From Scilla litardierei (Eukaryota > Streptophyta > Magnoliopsida > Asparagales > Asparagaceae): 64,000 nucleotides of DNA. Both the position numbers and the translations under genes were made by a program. Numbering within the stretch: the stretch's first letter is position 1; every line of letters starts with the position of its first letter. Positions 32,116-43,769 of the stretch are shown piece after piece. The notes under the pieces were generated by a model. The model saw only the letters and a list, made by a program, of their open reading frames with translations, searched no databases and had not been told where the DNA came from. The stretch is from contig CM061139.1 in assembly GCA_030789695.1 (NCBI GenBank), positions 110,582,837 to 110,646,836 on the forward strand, in the 5' to 3' direction.

Positions 32116-34163
32116 TGAGCATGTCGTCCCAAGGGGAGATTTCTTCTTTTTGCACGGTCGACCGATGTAATGTTGTATTCGCGGCGTTCTTAGTGAATAG
32201 CCTCGCTATTTAAAATAAATTGGTTGGATTGATCTTGTCTTGGTTTCTTCTTCTCCTCATTGAGTGTGTGGACCGCTTGCTTGCTTGCGAGGGTATAATT
32301 TCCCCCAACATTCATCTGTCCAGGAGCGCTAGGTTATGGGGGGAGGGGGATGTTGAGATACAGTATGTTGACGGCATACGCGTGAGATCTGGGCGGACTG
32401 ACAAACCATTGGTTCAGGTCGAGGTGAGGCATTCCACACTGTCAAGTTGTGGGGGGTCATTGTCGCAGTCCGACCCCTCGGTTGTTGGACCGAGCGGCGA
32501 CGCCTCAGGCGGTAGTGATCCGAAAGGATAGGTTTTGTCTCGCCCTTCTCGAAATGGCAGGTTTGGTCCGAGGGAGGCCTCGTCTTGTTAGGTCGGTCCA
32601 TGCTACTATTGTAAGGTTCAGACTATATACATGTAGTCTCTGTTAGTTTCGCTACCTTTTGTTTGTCGAAGCCCCAAGTTATGCCTGGAGGGGGAGTGCG
32701 CAGCTCGGCCCCTCTTCTCTCCGTCGTGATGGGTGGCCCAGTTTCGTGAGCTCGCCTCGTAATTTGATGAGGGTCATTCCCAAGTTAGAGCATGCTCGGA
32801 TAATGATTAGGGATTCGATTGGAATAGTCTTTTTCATTAAAATTTACAAGAATTCAACCTTAGTTGTTTCATGAGGTCTTGATAAAGTCTTCAGTAGTTA
32901 GGTAAGTACGACCCGATCCGTTGGCAGGCTGGGGAGTCGTTCCATTCTACTGTAAACTGCATCAGGATGGGCGGACTCCTCTCTACAGGGCGGCCCTCCT
33001 TCTCTTCCGTTGCTCGTCGCGTCCCTCTGTGCGTCCCCTATGCTGAAGGGTTGCAAGGTCTCCTCGGCTGCTTGGATTCACCAGGGAAGCTGTCTTGCTG
33101 TTGTCCTCTATCAGATCGCTCTCACAGAGTTTTCTTGAAAGGAGGTCGGAGGGAAACCTTGGGAGAGGAGGAGCACGAGGTGGCGGTGGCGTGCTGCCTC
33201 GTCTTTTGCCTTCCTACCCACGACGGGTTGTAAGGTCTCTTTCGGGAGTCCTTACATCGAAGGGAAACCCTGGACGAGGTGGAGGTGGAGGACGAGGTGT
33301 CAGAGGTGGAGAACAAGGCAGCGGAGGTGGCGTCATCTCCCCGTGAGGGTCTCTGGCGGCCTGGCCTCGATGGAAAGATAGATGAAAGGGAGGTGGGTCT
33401 TTAGGGGACGCGGTGGTGGAGGCCAGTGAGCCGGGTAGGGCTTTTGCCTTTCCTACCGGCGGGTCTCGGGGTGGGGCGGATGCCGGTCGGGGGGAGCGAA
33501 CTGCCGCAAGTCCTCCGATTCGACTGTTTCATCTGGTTCAGAGCAGACGGAAGAGTGGAAGGCACGGCTCCCCTTGTGTATGAGGAATAGACCATTGGTG
33601 ATCCGTATGTAAGAGGAATAGCCTATCAGCGTGGCGGGCCATTGGGAGGCGGGCCCGTGGAAGCTAGTATGCCCAGGCGAAGGCTGGAGTGCCCAATGGG
33701 GTGATTTGGCGGGGCTGCTCCGTCCTTTGGGTTCTCGGCCTGGAGCGCCAGCGCGCATCGGTCGCCGAAAAAGGGGCATGGTCCGCCATTGGAGCCCCAA
33801 TTCCCTTGGCGTAAAGTGTCCAAGGGAAGTTGAGGAGTGACAGGCGGGGCGTCCCCTGTGTAAGGGGAATAGCCCACCGGCGACAGTTTTGTGGAAGTAA
33901 TCGCCCAACGGGGTGGTTGGGGCCCTTGCTCTTCCTCATCTTTCATGGAGGGGATTGAGACTGACGTGCCCACATATTATCTTTCTCCTCCTCTCTTTCG
34001 AAGGGGTGAGGGGAGTATTTATAGAGGGAGTTTGTTGAAGGTTTCCCCCAAGTTAATGCGATGAGCTGGCATCATTAATAGGCTCCTCGGAACCACGACC
34101 TTTGGAAACCGCTTTTGCCAGCTGGTGCTTGGATGTGATTTGTCAGTCCTTGCCGCTCGGGGG
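32116..34163. other. GC-rich non-coding 3' region of the Tat-like element
   Basis: No convincing gene. It holds G-rich low-complexity sequence (GAGGTGGAGGTGG type, about 33160-33345), repeated segments with GAGGAATAG/GGGGAATAG (33580, 33610, 33864), and a TATAAATA-like box on the - strand near 34014-34021. ORFs here are by-products of GC-rich sequence. It ends in GGGGG, the left target duplication of copia-3. Confidence 0.5.
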
Positions 34164-34887
34164 TGTAGGATCTAAATAAGGCCTAGGAGGGGGGGGGGGG
34201 GTGAATAGGCCTTTGACCAAATTATCGCAAGATAAAAATTAAGCCTAGTTTACAGCATGCAGTTTAGGAATCAGACAATCAAAGCATTCACAGAAGACAC
34301 AGAATTTAACGTGGTTCGGTCCCCATGACCTACGTCCACCCCAATGAGCAATCACTTATACTGTTTCTTTAAGAAGTTACAATCTCCCTTAGATTGGTGC
34401 CCCAACACCAACCTGTCAGACCAACTCAAGCTCACCAAAGCCAAAAAGAAACATACAAGTATCACTCCCCAACCCAACTTGCCCCAACAAGTTTGGTTCC
34501 CAGAGTCCCAAATAACGGAAGAAATTATATTACAGAAATGGTGATCAAAACATTAATAACTTCACAAATAACAAAGATCAAGAGTTTAGAAAGCTCATTT
34601 GTGAAGATCTCTCTGGTTGTCGTCTTTCAGCACATCAGTAGCTTCGCAACGCTTCTTATGGAATGATGATCGGATGTCTGTAGAAGAAGTAGTCGCTGTC
34701 CCCGTGGAGGTAGTCGGTAGAAGTTCCTCACTCAAAATGATCTCATTTGCTGTACAGGAGGAACTAGCTGCTCAACTTGCTGTCACTGTGTCGGGGATGA
34801 AGTCACGGTCGCAACGCTTCTTACGGAACTCAATTTGGATCTCTAGAACTCCACTTATTGATCAAAATGTGAAGAGATGTACATTGG

Positions 34888-34895
34888 TATTTATA
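34888..34895 (-). promoter_or_regulatory. LTR TATA box, copia-3
   Basis: TATAAATA on the - strand; the same box is at 42554-42561 in the other LTR. Confidence 0.6.
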
Positions 34896-35002
34896 GAATT
34901 GAGTTAACGGGTTTGCGTCACTGTTCCAAGGGATCCGATCCGCTCAAAATCACGTTTTAAATGCGTTAACGGGTCGGGTTTGAAAACCCGCTGTCGGCAG
35001 CG

Positions 35003-35312
35003 ATCTGGACCGTCGGATCGAGCGGGATTCGACGACAGCACGCCACGTGGACGTCAAAACTCGTGCGTTGACGCCCGCCTCCGCTGACCTGGACCCGATG
35101 TGTCGGCAACCGTCGGATCTCCGTGTGGACGGCTGAGATGATGCCACATCGACGCGGATTACGAACAGCGGCGCCCGCCATCCGCGACTTCGTTCGATCG
35201 GTTGGTGACCGTTCGATGCTGATCGAGCGGCGCTGAAGAAGCCACGTCGCCCGCTTCGAGCAGCCGTTGGATGTGGAACGAACGGCGCAAATGATGCCAC
35301 GTCGATCGATTT
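35003..35312 (-). repeat. Imperfect U3 repeats with ACGT-core motifs
   Basis: Three to four loosely repeated units, each starting ACCGTCGGATC-like (35003, 35108, 35208, 35263) and carrying a CCACGT-type core (CCACGTGGAC, CCACATCGAC, CCACGTCGCC, CCACGTCGAT). They lie upstream of the TATA box in the U3 sense. The other LTR has the same block at about 42676-42983. ACGT-core (G-box type) motifs are bZIP/bHLH sites in plants; the function here is inference. Confidence 0.5.
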
Positions 35313-35810
35313 AAATCTGCGATGAAGCGTATATATGCACAGTACCGTATGCCGTATTTGCTGAGTATTTTCACTGTATTCTTGCGTATTTGGGCATCAA
35401 ATAAATCCAAAAATTCTCAAAAATCCCATAGCTTCATATTAACATATGAGAATATTTTCACCTCATTTCACCTCTTGTAGAAAAAGTTTCTTCTTTGAAT
35501 ACTCTGTATTTCCTCGTATTTCCCCGTATTTGGACTTCAAACAATCTCCATAAATCCTGAGAAAATTCCCATGCTATTTATAGCCTATGATTAACTCTAG
35601 GGTAGAGTTTCATAGCTATACTCTCTTGATTGGGCAGCTTGTGTAATTCCAAATGAAGTTTCACCCTTGTATCTCTACGTACTTGAGTACGTACATGTGT
35701 AACCTGAGCAATCATGGCTATAGGGACATGTGACACACTCAACAAATAGATTAGAACAGTTCAGTAGGGTTTGTTATCATCAAACATAGGTTAGGATGCT
35801 GTTTCCAACA

Positions 35811-35822
35811 ATCTCCCCCTTT
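35811..35822 (-). promoter_or_regulatory. Polypurine tract, copia-3
   Basis: On the - strand AAAGGGGGAGAT precedes TGTTGG. Three further GGGGGAG-type runs lie within 180 nt (about 35919, 35938 and 35975). Confidence 0.85.
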
Positions 35823-36910
35823 TGATGAGAACAAACCAGACATTTAAGATTACATCAAAAATGTGTGAAGTGTGTGAGTGTGTGAAGCATGAATATGAGC
35901 ATGAATGGCAAAATGATATGCTCCCCCTATTGACATGCTCCCCCTATCTCTGACATGCTCAATCTTAATATTTTTCTCCCCCTTTGTTTTCATAAAAAAA
36001 CGTATGAAATAGCATATGAGGAATGGAAAATTGAACAGTATAAAGCAAAACAAACAGGCAAGACATCGATGACCACAATGAATAAATAAGCAATAAGCAC
36101 TAAGTCATAACTACCATAATTCATCTCCGTGCTCAAGTGTGATGATCAAATGTTTAGAAATATGGAGAGGAAATAAAGAATACAGCCTGTCATATCCATC
36201 TTTTCAACTGAATATATGAACATCAAAGATTGAGTTTCCCCTTCTCATGTAGTATGAGTTCAAGTTACCAATTCCAAACATGACCAATAAGGATTTTTAA
36301 ATGTGAAATGGCATTGCTTGACGGACTTAACACCAACGCTAAAACAAAATGACATTTATAGCATAAGTTGGATGTCCAAGGGTAGTATCAAGGACATGGA
36401 TCGTATCCATTTTTCATACGAAGCTCTGTGTATATATTTTGAAGACACTCGTCTTGCTATTCTTTTTATACACGTATATTTTGATGAGAGCTTTTCTTTT
36501 TACCCATGCCTTGAAACATCATATCCCATTAAAACATAAATTAGTCCACCAACAACCACTTTTCTTATTCAATACTCAAATCCATATCAAAAACATTTTG
36601 ATCTGTGTAAGTGTGATTGGAAGATGAAAAACGTTAGTTACTCATTAATGAATATAACCTAATTAAGCATGTAATCTTTGAATGTAAGCATTGTTAAGAA
36701 TATAATATTCAAAATCCATAAGACATATGGTTTGCATTTAAAGATGTTTCTGATGAAAAGTGCAAAAAGGAGGAGATAGACAATTTACTTTCCCTTTCTG
36801 TTTATATTTTTCCTTTTCATTTTTTTATTTTTCTTTTTCATTTTTTTTATTTTTCTTTTTGTAGCACACCACACAAAAACAATAAAATCACACCAAATAA
36901 TATTTTCACT
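35823..36910 (-). other. 3' untranslated region of copia-3
   Basis: AT-rich, no ORF of note. It has T-rich simple repeats (TTTTTCATTTTTT type) at about 36785-36862 and several extra purine tracts next to the LTR. Confidence 0.6.
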
Positions 36911-39900
36911 CTAAATATAATCAATAATGCCCAATTCTAGACGTAGATGGCAAAAACGATCTTCTGGCAAAGGTTTTGTAAAGATATCTGTCAACTGAGA
37001 ATCAGTAGAAATATATTCAATGGATACATCCTCTTTTGCCAAATGATCTCTAAGAAAATGATGTCTTACGTTTATGTGTTTTGTACGAGAGTGATGGATA
37101 GGGTTGTTAGAAAGATCTATGGCACTCTTGCTATCACAATGAAGAGGGACTTTTCGTAATTCTAATCCGTAGTCAAGTAAGGTTTGCATCATCCACAGTA
37201 CCTGGGCACAACAGCTGCCAAGAGCAATATACTCTGCCTCAATGGTGGATAGCGCAACACTATTTTGCTTACGGCTAGACCAAGAAACTAAGGATTGTCC
37301 CAAAAGAAAGCAAGTTCCACTAGTGCTCTTTCTATCAACCAAGCTACCAGAATAATCAGCATCAGCATAGCCAAGCAAATTAAGATTACCACAAGAGGGA
37401 TACCATGGTCCAAGTGTAGGAGTGTGAATAAGATATCGAAAAATCCTCTTAATGGCTATCAAATGTGATTCTTTTGGACAGGCTTGAAATCGTGCACACA
37501 AACAGACAGAAAACATGATGTCTGGTCTAGATGCAGTTAAATAGAGTAAGGACCCAATCATACCTCGATAAAGCTTTTGGTCCACATCTATACCTTTGTC
37601 ATCCTTTTCAAGCTTCGTCGTTGGACTCATTGGAGTTCGCATTGGCTTTGCATTTTCCATCCCAAATTTCTTCAACAGTTCTTTTATGTACTTGGTTTGG
37701 GAAACATATATGCCATCTCCAGTTTGTCTTACTTGAAAGCCCAAAAAGTATTTCAACTCTCCGACCAGACTCATCTCAAATTGATCCTGCATAACCTTTT
37801 CAAACTTTTGGCATAAAAGATCATTAGTAGCACCGTAAATAATATCGTCCACATAAATCTGAACAATAAGAAAATGATCCTGTTCATGCAAGATAAACAA
37901 AGTGTTGTCTGCACTACCCTTTTTAAAGTTATTTTCCAAAAGATATGAACTGAGACGGTCGTACCAAGCTCTGGGAGCTTGCTTCAGACCATACAAAGCC
38001 TTTTGCAACTTGTAAACATGATTTGGAAAACTATGACTTTCAAAACCAGGGGGTTGTTCAACAAAAACATCTTCTTTCAAATAACCATTTAAAAATGCAT
38101 TTTTCACATCCATTTGCTTCAATTTAAAACCTTTAAAACTTACAAAAGCCAGCAATATTCTAATGGCTTCTAATCTAGCAACGGGTGCAAAAGTTTCATC
38201 ACAATCAATTCCCTCAATCTGGTTATATCCTTTGGCCACTAATCTTGCCTTATTTCTGATTACATTTCCAGATTCATCAAGTTTGTTTTTGAAAATCCAT
38301 TTAGTGCCAACAATTGGGTAATTATTAGGTCGGGGCACTAATGTCCAAACATTATTTCTATCAAACTGATTAATCTCATCATGCATGGCCATAACCCAAC
38401 TTTCATCAGTTAAAGCGATTTCAACGTTCTTGGGTTCAATTTCAGAAATGAAGTCACCATGAATGCATAAGGCACGCAAGTTATTGAAAGTGGATCGAGT
38501 GCGTATACCTTCCGTAGGAGTCCCCATGATCAGCTCAGGTGGATGATGTGGATTGAACCTGAGCTCTCCTCTTTCCAGTCTATTTCCTTGTGGTACTTCT
38601 GGTTCAGCTTCCTTTTGGCCTTCAGATGGTTCAGCTATGTTTTCAGGCGCTGTAGTTTCCTTGTCTGCATCTCCAGCTTCAGTTTCCCTGCAATTTAAAG
38701 GATCTATTTCAGCTTCATCAAATTTCACATTAATTGACTCAATAACAGTTAAGGTTCGTTTATTGTAGATCCTGTATGCTTTGCTCCTTGATGAATATCC
38801 TACGAACACTCCTTCGTCTGATTTGGATTCAAATGTTCCCAGCTGATCTCCTGTGTTTAAAATGAAACACATGCATCCAAATACTCTGAAATATGAAATG
38901 TTAGGAGTCTTGCCATGCCACAGTTCATAGGATGTTTTGTTCATTAAATGTCTAAGCATAACCCTGTTGCAGACATAGCAGGCTGTATTCACTGCTTCGG
39001 CCCAAAAATACATAGGAAGAGAATAATCATTAAGCATGCTTCTTGCCATCTCTTTTAAAGTTCGATTCTTTCTTTCGACCACCCCGTTTTGTTGAGGTGT
39101 TCTAGGAGAAGAAAATTCATGTAAGATCCCTTTTTTCAAACAGAAGTTTTCAAAAACAGAGTTTTCAAATTCACCACCGTGATCACTTCTAATTTTCATA
39201 ATTGAAAGATTTTTCTCATTTGAAACATGATTACAAAAATTTTGGAAATTTTCAAAGGAATCCGATTTCTTGGCTAAGAAGTAAACCCATGTATATCTAG
39301 AAAAATCATCGATCAAAACAAAACAAAATCTCTTCCCATTGAGGCTGGCAACATCGGTAGGCCCAAACAAATCCATATGAATCAATTCTAGGACTCGTGA
39401 AGTGGTAACTTCCCGAATTCCCGTAAAAGTGGATCTAGTTTGCTTACCTTTTGTGCATGCAACACACAACTTACCATTCTCGTATTGTTGATGTGGTAAG
39501 CCTCGGACCAGGTTTTTATTCTCCAGCTTATGTAGCAACTTCATGCTGGCATGTGATAGTCTCCGGTGCCATAATATAGCCTCCTCCTCCCTGCCAATCA
39601 AACATTTAGCAATTGTCATTTCTTCAATCATTATTGTATAAACGTTATTTTTCCTATTGGCTATGAAGAGGGTATTACCTGTGACCGAGTCATGAATTTT
39701 ACAAATTTTCTCATCAAAAAGTACTTTCATACCTTTGTCACAGAGTTGGCTTATGGAGATGAGGTTGTGTTTGAGATTTTCAACCCAGAGGACGTCAGAA
39801 ATTTTAAAAGTATTGTTGCCAACAATACCTTTACCCATTACCTTGCACTTGCCGTTGTCCCCTAATGTAACACTTCCTCCTTCTTGCTTCACGAGGCTAA

Positions 39901-39979
39901 GGAACTTGTCGCTGTTCCCTGTCACGTGTCTTGAGCAGCTTGAATCCAAATACCACTCACACAGTTGTTCCTTAGCCAC
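36911..39979 (-). CDS. pol: Pol polyprotein of copia-3 (uninterrupted)
   Basis: 1022 codons without a stop. Protease: [13 protein letters not shown] at residues 9-21, where the invariant D-S-G reads D-S-S, so activity is doubtful. Integrase: zinc finger HRRLSH (138-143) and CVAC (172-175); catalytic D203, D266 and E302 (spacing 35). RT: KNAFLNG preceded by the catalytic Asp, [13 protein letters not shown], and YVDDIIYG. RNase [26 protein letters not shown], ending DIFTKPL. The ATG at 39979 is only the first Met after an in-frame TAG (39989-39991); the gag frame is the same, so a Gag-Pol fusion was ancestral. It is the best preserved pol in the window. Confidence 0.92.
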   Translation of the reverse strand: MAKEQLCEWYLDSSCSRHVTGNSDKFLSLVKQEGGSVTLGDNGKCKVMGKGIVGNNTFKISDVLWVENLKHNLISISQLCDKGMKVLFDEKICKIHDSVTGNTLFIANRKNNVYTIMIEEMTIAKCLIGREEEAILWHRRLSHASMKLLHKLENKNLVRGLPHQQYENGKLCVACTKGKQTRSTFTGIREVTTSRVLELIHMDLFGPTDVASLNGKRFCFVLIDDFSRYTWVYFLAKKSDSFENFQNFCNHVSNEKNLSIMKIRSDHGGEFENSVFENFCLKKGILHEFSSPRTPQQNGVVERKNRTLKEMARSMLNDYSLPMYFWAEAVNTACYVCNRVMLRHLMNKTSYELWHGKTPNISYFRVFGCMCFILNTGDQLGTFESKSDEGVFVGYSSRSKAYRIYNKRTLTVIESINVKFDEAEIDPLNCRETEAGDADKETTAPENIAEPSEGQKEAEPEVPQGNRLERGELRFNPHHPPELIMGTPTEGIRTRSTFNNLRALCIHGDFISEIEPKNVEIALTDESWVMAMHDEINQFDRNNVWTLVPRPNNYPIVGTKWIFKNKLDESGNVIRNKARLVAKGYNQIEGIDCDETFAPVARLEAIRILLAFVSFKGFKLKQMDVKNAFLNGYLKEDVFVEQPPGFESHSFPNHVYKLQKALYGLKQAPRAWYDRLSSYLLENNFKKGSADNTLFILHEQDHFLIVQIYVDDIIYGATNDLLCQKFEKVMQDQFEMSLVGELKYFLGFQVRQTGDGIYVSQTKYIKELLKKFGMENAKPMRTPMSPTTKLEKDDKGIDVDQKLYRGMIGSLLYLTASRPDIMFSVCLCARFQACPKESHLIAIKRIFRYLIHTPTLGPWYPSCGNLNLLGYADADYSGSLVDRKSTSGTCFLLGQSLVSWSSRKQNSVALSTIEAEYIALGSCCAQVLWMMQTLLDYGLELRKVPLHCDSKSAIDLSNNPIHHSRTKHINVRHHFLRDHLAKEDVSIEYISTDSQLTDIFTKPLPEDRFCHLRLELGIIDYI

Positions 39980-39988
39980 GCTGAGTCC

Positions 39989-41788
39989 CTACACATAAGA
40001 AGAACAAGGTATGTGTGACCTGGGTAGCCAAAAAGGTCCACAATGGTTAGTCATAGTACCTTTCGGAACCCATACTTGTTTGAACTTCATGTTTTGGTTC
40101 TTATAACGACAATTTCTATATAAATGCTCAAAAGAACCACAAGTATAACATTTGGCGTTCCGTTTCTTTTTCTTGATGTAATGATTTTTCTTTATCATGT
40201 TTTCATTATAAACATTTCCAAATCCTAGTCCTTGTTTATCGTTTTTTATTGACTGGTATCCAAGAATGATGTCTAGTGATTTCCTTCCTACACCAAATTT
40301 TCTGATACTCAGTTCTAAATCAGAGACTTTGGATTTCAAAAAGATGTTTTCATTTACAAGCATGACACTTTTATTTATAAAACTCTTTCTAACAGTATCT
40401 TCATTTTTAGCGAGAGTTTCTATTCTTTTATTTAGGCCAACAATCTTTTCATTACCATTCTTAATTTCTAGCTTTAATGAAGCACAAGTCTGACAAGGTA
40501 TAGCTTCAGTAATACTAGATTTTCCTTTGAGTTTTTCAATGGTAATTTTGAGCGATGCAATTTCATTTTTCAATTTTATTTCATTTTGCAAAACATTATA
40601 ATTTTCCTGCTGTAGTTGGAAATTCATTTCTTTATAATTTTCTATAGAAGATTCAAGAGAAGTAATTTCTGAATTCATGTTTTCACAAATTTTCATTAAT
40701 TCTGGTAAAGAAAATTCATCTCTTACCTTGTTCGTGTCGCTTTCACCTATTAGGCAAAGTGATGATTGCGCTACCTCGTCTTGTGGTTCGTCTTCGTCGT
40801 CATCGTCCCATGTTACTGCAAATGATTTCCCTTTGGCTTCAGATGACGTGTTCTTTGTTGGACAGTTTTTCATGAAATGTCCAAATTTCTTACAGTTGAA
40901 ACATTGAACACTTTTAGTAGTATTCTGTTCATACGAGGAATTCAAAGGATTAAACTTATTAAAATGATTGAACCTTTTTGCCATTTCAGATTTTCCGGCA
41001 GGAGTTCTGATGAAGCGTCGGAATCCTCTGACCATCAGTGCATGTTCCTCGTCGAGATCTTCTTTGTCACTTTCTTCGGCTTTGAGAGCGATGGTCTTTA
41101 AAGGTTTAGCCTCACCTTTCTCTCTTGTCTTGACGGTTTTGAGTTCCAGCTCATGGGATAACAGATTCCCAATCAGATCATCCAGCTTCAGCTTAGTGAG
41201 ATCTCTCGCTTCTTAGATGGCCGTCACTTTAGGTCGGAAGGAACTAGGAAGCGCTCTTAGGATTTTCCGAATGAGGTCGATGCTGTCGTAAGACTTTCCC
41301 AAGGCTTTTGAGTTGTATACGATGTCGGTGAAGTGAGTGTACATGTCCTTGATGGATTCTCCTGGTAGCATGTGGAAACCATCGTGTTCTGAGCTCAGCA
41401 GCGCTAATCTGGACTCCTTCACCTGAGAGGTTCCTTCGTGAGTGACTTCGAGAGTGTTCCAGATTTCCTGCGCAGTAAGACAATGAGATATACGGTTAAA
41501 CTCAGTTCTGTCAAGTGCACAGATAATTGCATTCATAGCTTTATCATTCAGAGCATAAAGTTTGTTATCGTTATCATCCCATTTATCTTCTGGTTTTGGT
41601 ACATCAATATCTTCAATTTTGATTGTAGGTGGGTGATAGCCTTTAGCAACAATTTTCCAAATTTCAAGATCTGAAGAGACTAGGAAAATTTTCATCCTAG
41701 CTTTCCAGTAAGCAAAATCAGTCCCATTAAATTTGGGTGGTCTAACAGTAGACTGTCCTTCAGCAAATGCTGAATCATATGTATTCAT
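39989..41788 (-). pseudogene. gag: gag of copia-3 with one internal stop
   Basis: One frame runs from MNTYDSAFAEGQSTVRPPKF at 41788 to TAG 39991-39989, broken only by TAA at 41213-41211, inferred to be CAA originally. The gag core (AYWKARMKIFL, NTLEVTHEGTSQVKESRL) is followed by a CCHC knuckle CFNCKKFGHFMKNC near 40900, a long heptad-like coiled coil (about 40750-40330), and a second Cys-His motif CYTCGSFEHLYRNC near 40160-40120. The same two-knuckle plus coiled-coil layout occurs in the SIRE-like copies. The terminal TAG separates it from pol in the same frame. Confidence 0.88.
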
Positions 41789-41819
41789 TATGAACTAGAC
41801 TCAAATGGCCAGGCCTGGT

Positions 41820-41831
41820 GCTCTGATACCA
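41820..41831 (-). promoter_or_regulatory. Primer-binding site, copia-3
   Basis: TGGTATCAGAGC on the - strand, two bases from the 5' LTR end. Confidence 0.9.
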
Positions 41832-41833
41832 CT

Positions 41834-43488
41834 TGTAGGATCTAAATAAGGCCTAGAGGGGGGGGGGGGTGAATAGGCCTTTGACCAAATTATCGCAAGA
41901 TAAAAATTAAGCCTAGTTTACAGCATGCAGTTTAGGAATCAGACAATCAAAGCATTCACAGAAGACACAGAATTTAACGTTTCGGTCCACATGACCTACG
42001 TCCACCCCAATGAGCAATCACTTATACTGTTTCTTTAAGAAGTTACAATCTCCCTTAGATTGGTGCCCCAACACCAACCTGTCAGACCAACTCAAGCTCA
42101 CCAAAGCCAAAAAGAAACATACAAGTATCACTCCCCAACCCAACTTGCCCCAACAAGTTTGGTTCCCAGAGTCCCAAATAACGGAAGAAATTATATTACA
42201 GAAATGCTGATCAAAACATTAATAACTTCACAAATAACAAAGATCAAGAGTTTAGAAAGCTCATTTGTGAAGATCTCTCTGGTTGTCGTCTTTCAGCACA
42301 TCAGTAGCTTCGCAACGCTTCTTACGGAATGATGATCGGATGTCTGTAGAAGAAGTAGTCGCTGTCCCCGTGGAGGTAGTCGGTAGAAGTTCCTCACTCA
42401 AAATGATCTCATTTTCTATACAGGAGGAACTAGCTGCTCAACTTACTGTCACTGTGTCGGGGATGAAGTCACGGTCGCAACGCTTCTTACGGAACTCAAT
42501 TTGGATCTCTAGAACTCCACTTATTGATCAAAATGTGAAGAGATGTACATTGGTATTTATAGAATTGAGTTAACGGGTTTGCGTCACTGTTCCAAGGGAT
42601 CCGATCCGCTCAAAATCACGTTTTAAATGCGTTAATGGGTCGGGTTTGAAAACCCGCTGTCGGCAGCGATCTGGACCGTCGGATCGAGTGGGATTCGACG
42701 ACAGCACGCCACGTGGACGTCAAAACTCGGGCGTTGACGCCCGCCTCCGCTGACCTGGACCCGCTGTGTCGGCAACCGTCGGATCTCCGTGTGGACAGCT
42801 GAGATGATGCCACGTCGACGCGGATTACGAACAGCGGCGCCCGCCATCCGCGACTTCGTTCGATCGGTTGGTGACCGTTCGATGCTGATCGAGCGGCGCT
42901 GAAGAAGCCACGTCGCCCGCTTCGAGCGGCCGTTGGATGTGGAACGAACGGTGCAGATGATGCCACGTCGACCGATTTAAATCTGCGATGAAGCGTATAT
43001 ATGCACAGTACCGTATGCCGTATTTGCTGAGTATTTTCACTGTATTCTTGCGTATTTGGGCATCAAATACATCCAAAAAATTCTGAAATAATTCTCAAAA
43101 ATCCCATAGCTTCATATTGACATATGAGAATATTTTCACCTCATTTCACCTCTTGTAGAAAAAGTTTCTTCTTTGAATACTCTATATTTCCTCGTATTTC
43201 CCCGTATTTGGACTTCAAACAATCTCCATAAATCCTGAGAAAATTCCCATGCTATTTATAGCCTATGATTAACTCTAGGGTAGAGTTTCATAGCTATAAT
43301 CTCTTGATTGGGCAGCTTGTGTAATTCCAAATGAAGTTTCACCCTTGTATCTCTACGTACTTGAGTACGTACATGTGTAACCTGAGCAATCATGGCTATA
43401 GGGACCTGTGACACACTCAACAAACAGATTAGAACAGTTCAGTAGGGTTTGTTATCATCAAACATAGGTTAGGATGCTGTTTCCAACA
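41834..43488 (-). repeat. 5' LTR of copia-3 (1655 bp)
   Basis: Matches 34164-35810 nearly base for base; TATAAATA is at 42554-42561. Followed by target duplication GGGGG. Confidence 0.93.
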
Positions 43489-43493
43489 GGGGG

Positions 43494-43769
43494 ATGCGTC
43501 ATCATTAATGGCGCATTTCCCGAGCGTCCTTTTGTTTTGATGAGTCGCATCAGATGCCTGCTTTATCGGGACCTGGCGCAGTTCAGTGGTCCTTGGCCTG
43601 CGTGTGGCCTGCCTCGGTCCTTGTGCCCTTGTCCTTTCTCCTAGGCCCAGAATTTCGAGGATCATGGGTCTGCTTGGAGGGTGGTGAGCGAGTGGATATC
43701 TCGGTCTGTGCTTCTACTCGGCTTGGGTGGTCGGAATTCGTCAGACCTGCCCCGGCCGTTTAGCATGGA
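43494..43769. other. Tat-like 3' region between copia-3 and the minisatellite
   Basis: Continues the sequence interrupted at 34163. No gene. It grades into diverged minisatellite units. Confidence 0.5.

Larger units (their letters stand above)
34164..35810 (-). repeat. 3' LTR of copia-3 (1647 bp)
   Basis: On the - strand it runs TGTTGGAAACAG...TTAGATCCTACA. It has a G-run of 13 near 34188-34200 (a C-run in the element sense strand), TATAAATA at 34888-34895 and a GC-rich repeat block upstream of it at 35003-35312. Confidence 0.93.
34164..43488 (-). mobile_element. Complete Ty1/copia element, copia-3
   Basis: It is flanked by GGGGG on both sides (34159-34163, 43489-43493). LTRs of 1647 and 1655 bp differ by roughly 1-2 percent by eye. 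On the - strand: LTR, primer site 41831-41820, gag 41788-39989, pol 39979-36911, a 1.1-kb 3' untranslated stretch, polypurine tract, LTR. The PR-IN-RT-RH order proves copia; the lineage is probably SIRE/Tork-like but there is no envelope-like ORF. It is inserted in the Tat-like element's 3' region. Pol is uninterrupted; gag has one internal stop and there is one stop between gag and pol. Confidence 0.95.

Noticed and set aside
33095..33346. Gly/Arg-rich ORF in the GC-rich Tat region
   Set aside because: Low-complexity GAGGTGG repeats; open in several frames; no conserved motif.
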